Assembly (NCBI GenBank): GCA_902553315.1
Contig: CACDKN010000002.1
Location: 62,001 to 126,000 of the forward strand
Length of the DNA: 64,000 bases
DNA from: AG-339-G14 sp902553315
Lineage (GTDB): Bacteria > Pseudomonadota > Gammaproteobacteria > Magnimaribacterales > AG-339-G14
Direction: 5' to 3'
The notes under the pieces were generated by a model. That model saw only the letters and a list, made by a program, of their open reading frames with translations. It searched no databases and had not been told where the DNA came from. A program made the translations under genes and the position numbers. Positions 60,255 to 64,000 of this stretch are shown piece by piece; the first letter of the stretch is position 1, and each line of letters opens with the position of its first letter.

Positions 60255-62069
60255 GTGCGATTTCAAGTCTGGAAAACTTTACTGGTCTTATTTATAGTTT
60301 CACTTGGAATTGTTTTCTCCCTGCCTAATATTTTTCCACCTGATCCTTCTGTTCAAATTACTACTTCAAGTGTAAATGATGGATTCTCTGACAAATTCCT
60401 TAACAACCTAGAAGAAGATATTAATAGGTCAGGACTTAATTCAAAGTCTTTCGAGAAAAATGAAAAATCTATCTTGATAAGAACAAATAGTTATAGGGAT
60501 CAACTGGAGTTAAAAGACTATTTGCAGGATGAATTAAATGAAAATTTTATTGTTGCTCTCAATCTGGCAGCAAATACTCCAAATTGGCTCAAATCTATAA
60601 ATGCGAAGCCAATGAAGTTAGGTCTTGATTTAAGAGGCGGGGTAAATTTTTTAATGGAAGTAGATACGGATTTATTGATTGAAACTAAGCTGGAATCAGC
60701 TGCTTCGGTTTTAAGAAATAATTTAAGAGAAGAAAGAATAAAGACTGATCTCTTCAAGTTAAGCTCTAAAGAAATTCAAGTTGTTCTTAGAGATGAGAAT
60801 AGCGCAGAGGATTTAGAAGAAATAATAAAAGAAATAGGCTCGTTAGATTTTGAACTTAAGCGGCCATTAACTTATCTCCTGAGTTTTTCTAATGAAGAAA
60901 TTGAACAAACCATTGATTATGCTGTTTTACAAAATTTAACCACCTTAAGGAATAGGGTAAATGAATTAGGGGTTTCTGAACCGGTAGTGCAAAGAGAAGG
61001 AGAAAGAAGAATTTCTGTTCAGCTTCCAGGTATTCAAGATACTGCAGAAGCAAAAAAAATAATAGGTAAAACCGCAAATCTAGAATTTCGTCTTGAAGCA
61101 AAAGATAATGCATTGGCATCAAGAACAGATAGTTTTTTATACCGTGACTTACAAACGAGGCTAGATAAGAAGGTTATTATCTCAGGTGACAGAGTTTCAG
61201 ATGCAAGTGTCGGCTTCGATGAAAATGGATTTCCTCAGGTAAATATTTCTCTTGACTCCGATGGTGGGGCCCAAATGCATCGCGCAACGCGGAATAATGT
61301 GGGAACTAGAATGGCTGTGTTATTCGTGGAAAAAAAATCTTCTGCAGAACAAGTGGGAGGCATGGTTTCTGTTAAAAATTATTACGAAAAAAGAGTAATT
61401 AGTTTAGCGACTATTCAATCAGCTTTGGCTAATCAATTTAGAATTACAGGTTTAGACTCTCCAGCAGAAGCATCAGAATTAGCTCTTCTTCTGAGAGCAG
61501 GCGCTCTTGCCGCACCGATGAATTTTGTCGAAGAAGGAACTATAGGTCCTTCTTTAGGGGCTGATAACATTGAGCTTGGAATTAATTCTTTGATTTTGGG
61601 ACTTTCACTCGTACTTATTTTTATGATTTTTTATTACAAAGTATTTGGACTTCTCGCTAATTTAGCAGTGGTATTAAATTTGATTTTGATTGCTTCAATA
61701 ATGTCAATTTTATCAGCTACTTTAACTTTACCTGGAATAGCTGGAATAGTATTAACCATTGGTATGGCCGTCGATGCAAATGTATTAATTTTTTCTAGAA
61801 TAAGGGAAGAGTTAAAACGAAATATAAAACCTTTAGAAGCAATTTCATCAGGATATGATCGAGCGCTCATTACAATTGTTGATGCTAATTTAACAACATT
61901 GATAGTTGCGCTAATTTTATACATCGTTGGTACTGGCCCAGTGCAAGGCTTTGCTATTACTTTATCTGTGGGAATCTTAACCTCTATGTTTACTGCAATT
62001 TTATTTACTAGAATGTTGGTTTTTTTCATTTATGGAAAAAGGAAAAACTTAGAAAAAATATGGATTTAG
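60255..62069 (+). CDS. secD: Protein translocase subunit SecD
   Basis: A 604-residue RND-like protein using the proton motive force to pull exported proteins through SecYEG. It has KLGLDLRGGVNFLMEVD, a large periplasmic domain (P1) between the first and second helices, and a C-terminal six-helix block with AGIVLTIGMAVDANVLIF and RIREELKR. The start is GTG at 60255. The length is close to E. coli SecD (615). Confidence 0.96.
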   Translation: MRFQVWKTLLVLFIVSLGIVFSLPNIFPPDPSVQITTSSVNDGFSDKFLNNLEEDINRSGLNSKSFEKNEKSILIRTNSYRDQLELKDYLQDELNENFIVALNLAANTPNWLKSINAKPMKLGLDLRGGVNFLMEVDTDLLIETKLESAASVLRNNLREERIKTDLFKLSSKEIQVVLRDENSAEDLEEIIKEIGSLDFELKRPLTYLLSFSNEEIEQTIDYAVLQNLTTLRNRVNELGVSEPVVQREGERRISVQLPGIQDTAEAKKIIGKTANLEFRLEAKDNALASRTDSFLYRDLQTRLDKKVIISGDRVSDASVGFDENGFPQVNISLDSDGGAQMHRATRNNVGTRMAVLFVEKKSSAEQVGGMVSVKNYYEKRVISLATIQSALANQFRITGLDSPAEASELALLLRAGALAAPMNFVEEGTIGPSLGADNIELGINSLILGLSLVLIFMIFYYKVFGLLANLAVVLNLILIASIMSILSATLTLPGIAGIVLTIGMAVDANVLIFSRIREELKRNIKPLEAISSGYDRALITIVDANLTTLIVALILYIVGTGPVQGFAITLSVGILTSMFTAILFTRMLVFFIYGKRKNLEKIWI

Positions 62070-62073
62070 TCTT

Positions 62074-62976
62074 ATGAATATAGAATTTATGAGGTTTAGA
62101 AAGGTGGCTTCTGCTCTTTCTATTATCTTATTAATAATTTCAATTGGCTCTTTAGCTATAAAAAATTTAGAACTTGGTTTAGATTTTACTGGTGGAATTT
62201 TATTAGAAATTAAATTGGATCAAGATATAGAAAACCTCGAAGAAGTGAGAAATCTGTTGGCAGAAGAAGGTATTGAAAACTTTATTTTAAATTTTTCTGG
62301 ATCTCAAAATGATTTGAGCATAAAAATTCCTGGTGGAGAGGACAGTTCTAATAATGAGTCACTAAAAAAAATTCTAAAAGATAATTTTTCTTATGATTTA
62401 AGGAAAGAAGAATTTATAGGTCCACAAGTAGGAGAAGAGTTGAGAGATCAAGGCGGGTTAGGCCTTTTGATTGCTTTGCTAATAATGACTATTTATATTA
62501 TGTTTAGATTTCAATATAAATTTGCTGTTGGAGCTATTTTAGCTTTGGCTCACGACGTTTTAATCGTGTTGGGATTTTTCTCTCTTTTATCTATAGATTT
62601 TGATTTGACAGTATTAGCAGCAGTGCTAGCGGTGATTGGATATTCTCTTAATGACACGATTGTTGTATCAGACAGGATTAGAGAAAACTTCAGAAAAAAA
62701 AGAAGATCTGAAGCTACTCAATTAATCGATAGGTCTTTAAATCAGATGCTTGGCAGAACTCTCATTACATCGCTTACAACGCTTTTAGTACTTTTTGCAC
62801 TACTCATTTTTGGGGGAGATGCAATTCAAAATTTTTCTTTGGCCTTAATAATTGGAGTGCTAGCAGGAACTTATTCTTCTATATATATCGTGTGCAATGT
62901 TTTAATTTCGATGAATATTATTGCTGATGACTTAGCGGTAAAGAAGGTTGAAAGTTACGACGATGGTATGCCTTGA
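62074..62976 (+). CDS. secF: Protein translocase subunit SecF
   Basis: A 300-residue partner of SecD with NLELGLDFTGGILLEIK, a short periplasmic domain, then AAVLAVIGYSLNDTIVVSDRIREN, the SecF signature, and RTLITSLTTLLVL. It starts 4 bp after secD and ends 1 bp before the convergent suhB stop. Confidence 0.96.
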   Translation: MNIEFMRFRKVASALSIILLIISIGSLAIKNLELGLDFTGGILLEIKLDQDIENLEEVRNLLAEEGIENFILNFSGSQNDLSIKIPGGEDSSNNESLKKILKDNFSYDLRKEEFIGPQVGEELRDQGGLGLLIALLIMTIYIMFRFQYKFAVGAILALAHDVLIVLGFFSLLSIDFDLTVLAAVLAVIGYSLNDTIVVSDRIRENFRKKRRSEATQLIDRSLNQMLGRTLITSLTTLLVLFALLIFGGDAIQNFSLALIIGVLAGTYSSIYIVCNVLISMNIIADDLAVKKVESYDDGMP

Positions 62977-62977
62977 G

Positions 62978-63775
62978 TTATTTGAAGGATTCCTTAATAT
63001 CCTGAAGGATTAATTCTACGCAATTTTTATTTCCCGCGATTAAGTGGTGTGAATTATCCACTGTTGCTTCACCAAAAAAATTAGACACATATCCTCCTGC
63101 TTCTTGCACAAGCAGGTTCCCAGCAGCAAAATCCCAATGCTTCATTCCATAGCCAACGAAAGCATCTAATCTTCCTGCGGCAACATAAGCAAGGTCTATT
63201 GCCGTTGACCCGGTTCTTCTGAGTGTCAAATTATGGCTATAAAGCTTTCTGATAACATCTAAGGTGTTAATTTCGGGCTCAATCTTTCCTGAATGGAAAG
63301 AATTGCATAAAAGAGAATTTTTCAAAGATTTAATCTTAGAAACTCTTAGGCGTTCTTGATTAAGGTAAGCTCCTTTTCCTTTTGAAGCATAGTATTCATC
63401 ATCTCGAGTGATATCGTATATGACCCCATGCGATAGAATTTCTTTTTCATAGCAAGCTATAGAAATAGAATAGTAAGGAAAACCGTGAATGAAATTAGTG
63501 GTACCGTCAATTGGATCGATTACCCAAACCAATTCAGCATTTTCAGGACCGGATCTTCCAGATTCCTCACAAATATATGAACTCTCTGGAAAAGAATCGT
63601 TGATGGTCGAGATTATGATTTTCTCTGCTATTTCGTCTACTTGAGTGACAAAATCGGTTGGACCTTTTTCATAAATCTTCACCTTATCCATTCGACGAGC
63701 AAATTTATGGATTTCTTTAGCCGCTAACCTAGCAGCATTTATAGCTATGTTAACTTTGGGTTCTTTTGATTGCAC
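62978..63775 (-). CDS. suhB: Inositol-1-monophosphatase family protein SuhB
   Basis: A 265-residue Mg2+-dependent phosphatase, close to E. coli SuhB (267). It has EEIAEKIIIST and SYICEESG (metal-binding Glu), WVIDPIDGTTNFIHGFPYYS and the C-terminal MKHWDFAAGNLLVQEAGG. In E. coli SuhB also joins rRNA antitermination complexes, its main essential role. The start is GTG at 63775. Divergent from trmJ, as expected for gammaproteobacteria. Confidence 0.94.
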   Translation of the reverse strand: MQSKEPKVNIAINAARLAAKEIHKFARRMDKVKIYEKGPTDFVTQVDEIAEKIIISTINDSFPESSYICEESGRSGPENAELVWVIDPIDGTTNFIHGFPYYSISIACYEKEILSHGVIYDITRDDEYYASKGKGAYLNQERLRVSKIKSLKNSLLCNSFHSGKIEPEINTLDVIRKLYSHNLTLRRTGSTAIDLAYVAAGRLDAFVGYGMKHWDFAAGNLLVQEAGGYVSNFFGEATVDNSHHLIAGNKNCVELILQDIKESFK

Positions 63776-63811
63776 TCTACAATTGTAAACTATTGCTTAG
63801 TTTTAATATGA

Positions 63812-64000
63812 ATGAATAAAAAAAATAATATCGATATCGAATTTATTTTAGTTGAGCCTTCTCATCCAGGAAACATAGGCGCTTGTGCAAGAGCTATCAA
63901 AAATATGGGTTTCAAAAAACTTGCCTTGGTAAATCCTAGAAAAGAGATTAGTGAAGAAGCTTTTCACAGAGCTAAAGGAGCTAAAGATATTTTAGAAAAT
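63812..64000 (+). CDS. trmJ: tRNA (cytidine/uridine-2'-O-)-methyltransferase TrmJ, 5' part
   Basis: The first 63 codons of a SPOUT methyltransferase, running off the window. IEFILVEPSHPGNIGACARAIKNMGFKKLALVNPR is the characteristic TrmJ/LasT opening (segments IEFILVEPSHPGNIGA and RAIKNMGF). TrmJ modifies position 32 of tRNA. The start is ATG at 63812, 36 bp upstream of the divergent suhB GTG. The adjacency with suhB supports TrmJ over TrmL. Confidence 0.88.
   Translation, partial: MNKKNNIDIEFILVEPSHPGNIGACARAIKNMGFKKLALVNPRKEISEEAFHRAKGAKDILEN

Overview
This window is a gene-dense, A+T-rich stretch of what looks like a streamlined marine gammaproteobacterial chromosome. I infer a SAR86-like organism or a relative, from gene order and style; no rRNA marker is present. 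Typical gammaproteobacterial genes and gene pairs are kept: rpsP-rimM-trmD-rplS, xerD-dsbC, alaC-hom-thrC, prfB-lysS, ygfZ/sdhE, rpoE-rseA-mucD, lepA-lepB-rnc-era-recO-acpS, yajC-secD-secF, suhB/trmJ, rsmJ and plsB. Genes commonly overlap by 1-15 bp, convergent ends often touch, and several genes appear to start at TTG or GTG. I saw no IS element, prophage, CRISPR array or defence island.

Layout. 1-1,017: 5' part of a MATE exporter (minus). 1.1-13.6 kb: a long plus-strand run with an acyltransferase, pdxB, msrB, murJ, ribF, ileS, lspA, ispH, a DadA-like dehydrogenase, ampD, yajQ, an AmpG-like permease and a VanZ-like protein. 13.6-16.4 kb: groESL with promoter and terminator, then a PuuD-like membrane protein. 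16.4-27.9 kb: a CorC/YfjD protein (minus), the rpsP operon with an unusual repetitive S16 tail, xerD, a lipoprotein-type dsbC, alaC-hom-thrC, prfB with its programmed +1 frameshift, and lysS. 27.9-38.4 kb: mostly minus-strand metabolism (carotenoid oxygenase, malate dehydrogenase, thiolase-like protein, SMP-30 lactonase, GDPD, nrdBA) with one plus-strand SDR. 38.4-43 kb: an NrdR/DnaA-type control region, glpK, argF (minus), serA, an SDR, then a 384-bp very A+T-rich gap with a DnaA-box cluster. 43.3-64 kb: ung, ygfZ (minus), sdhE, the sigma-E envelope-stress operon, lepA-lepB-rnc-era, a riboswitch/small-peptide cassette, recO-acpS-adk-tsaB-uppP, a GST (minus), rsmJ, a methyltransferase and plsB (minus), tRNA-Leu, yajC-secDF, suhB (minus) and the start of trmJ.

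The standout feature lies between era and recO (about 51,976-52,419). It is a self-contained unit: a sigma-70-like promoter, an RNA matching the glutamine riboswitch class (glnA / Downstream-peptide RNAs), a distal hairpin, a strong ribosome binding site, a 52-residue basic protein with three YRGV repeats, and a strong intrinsic terminator. Characterised members of this riboswitch class are, to my knowledge, cyanobacterial or from marine metagenomes, so a gammaproteobacterial copy inserted in the rnc-era-recO operon deserves attention.

Other regulatory DNA: two NrdR boxes 31 bp apart over the nrdA promoter with a perfect DnaA box nearby; a cluster of DnaA boxes, including an inverted perfect pair, upstream of ung that could be a replication origin or DnaA titration site; and a sigma-E-type promoter directly upstream of rpoE.
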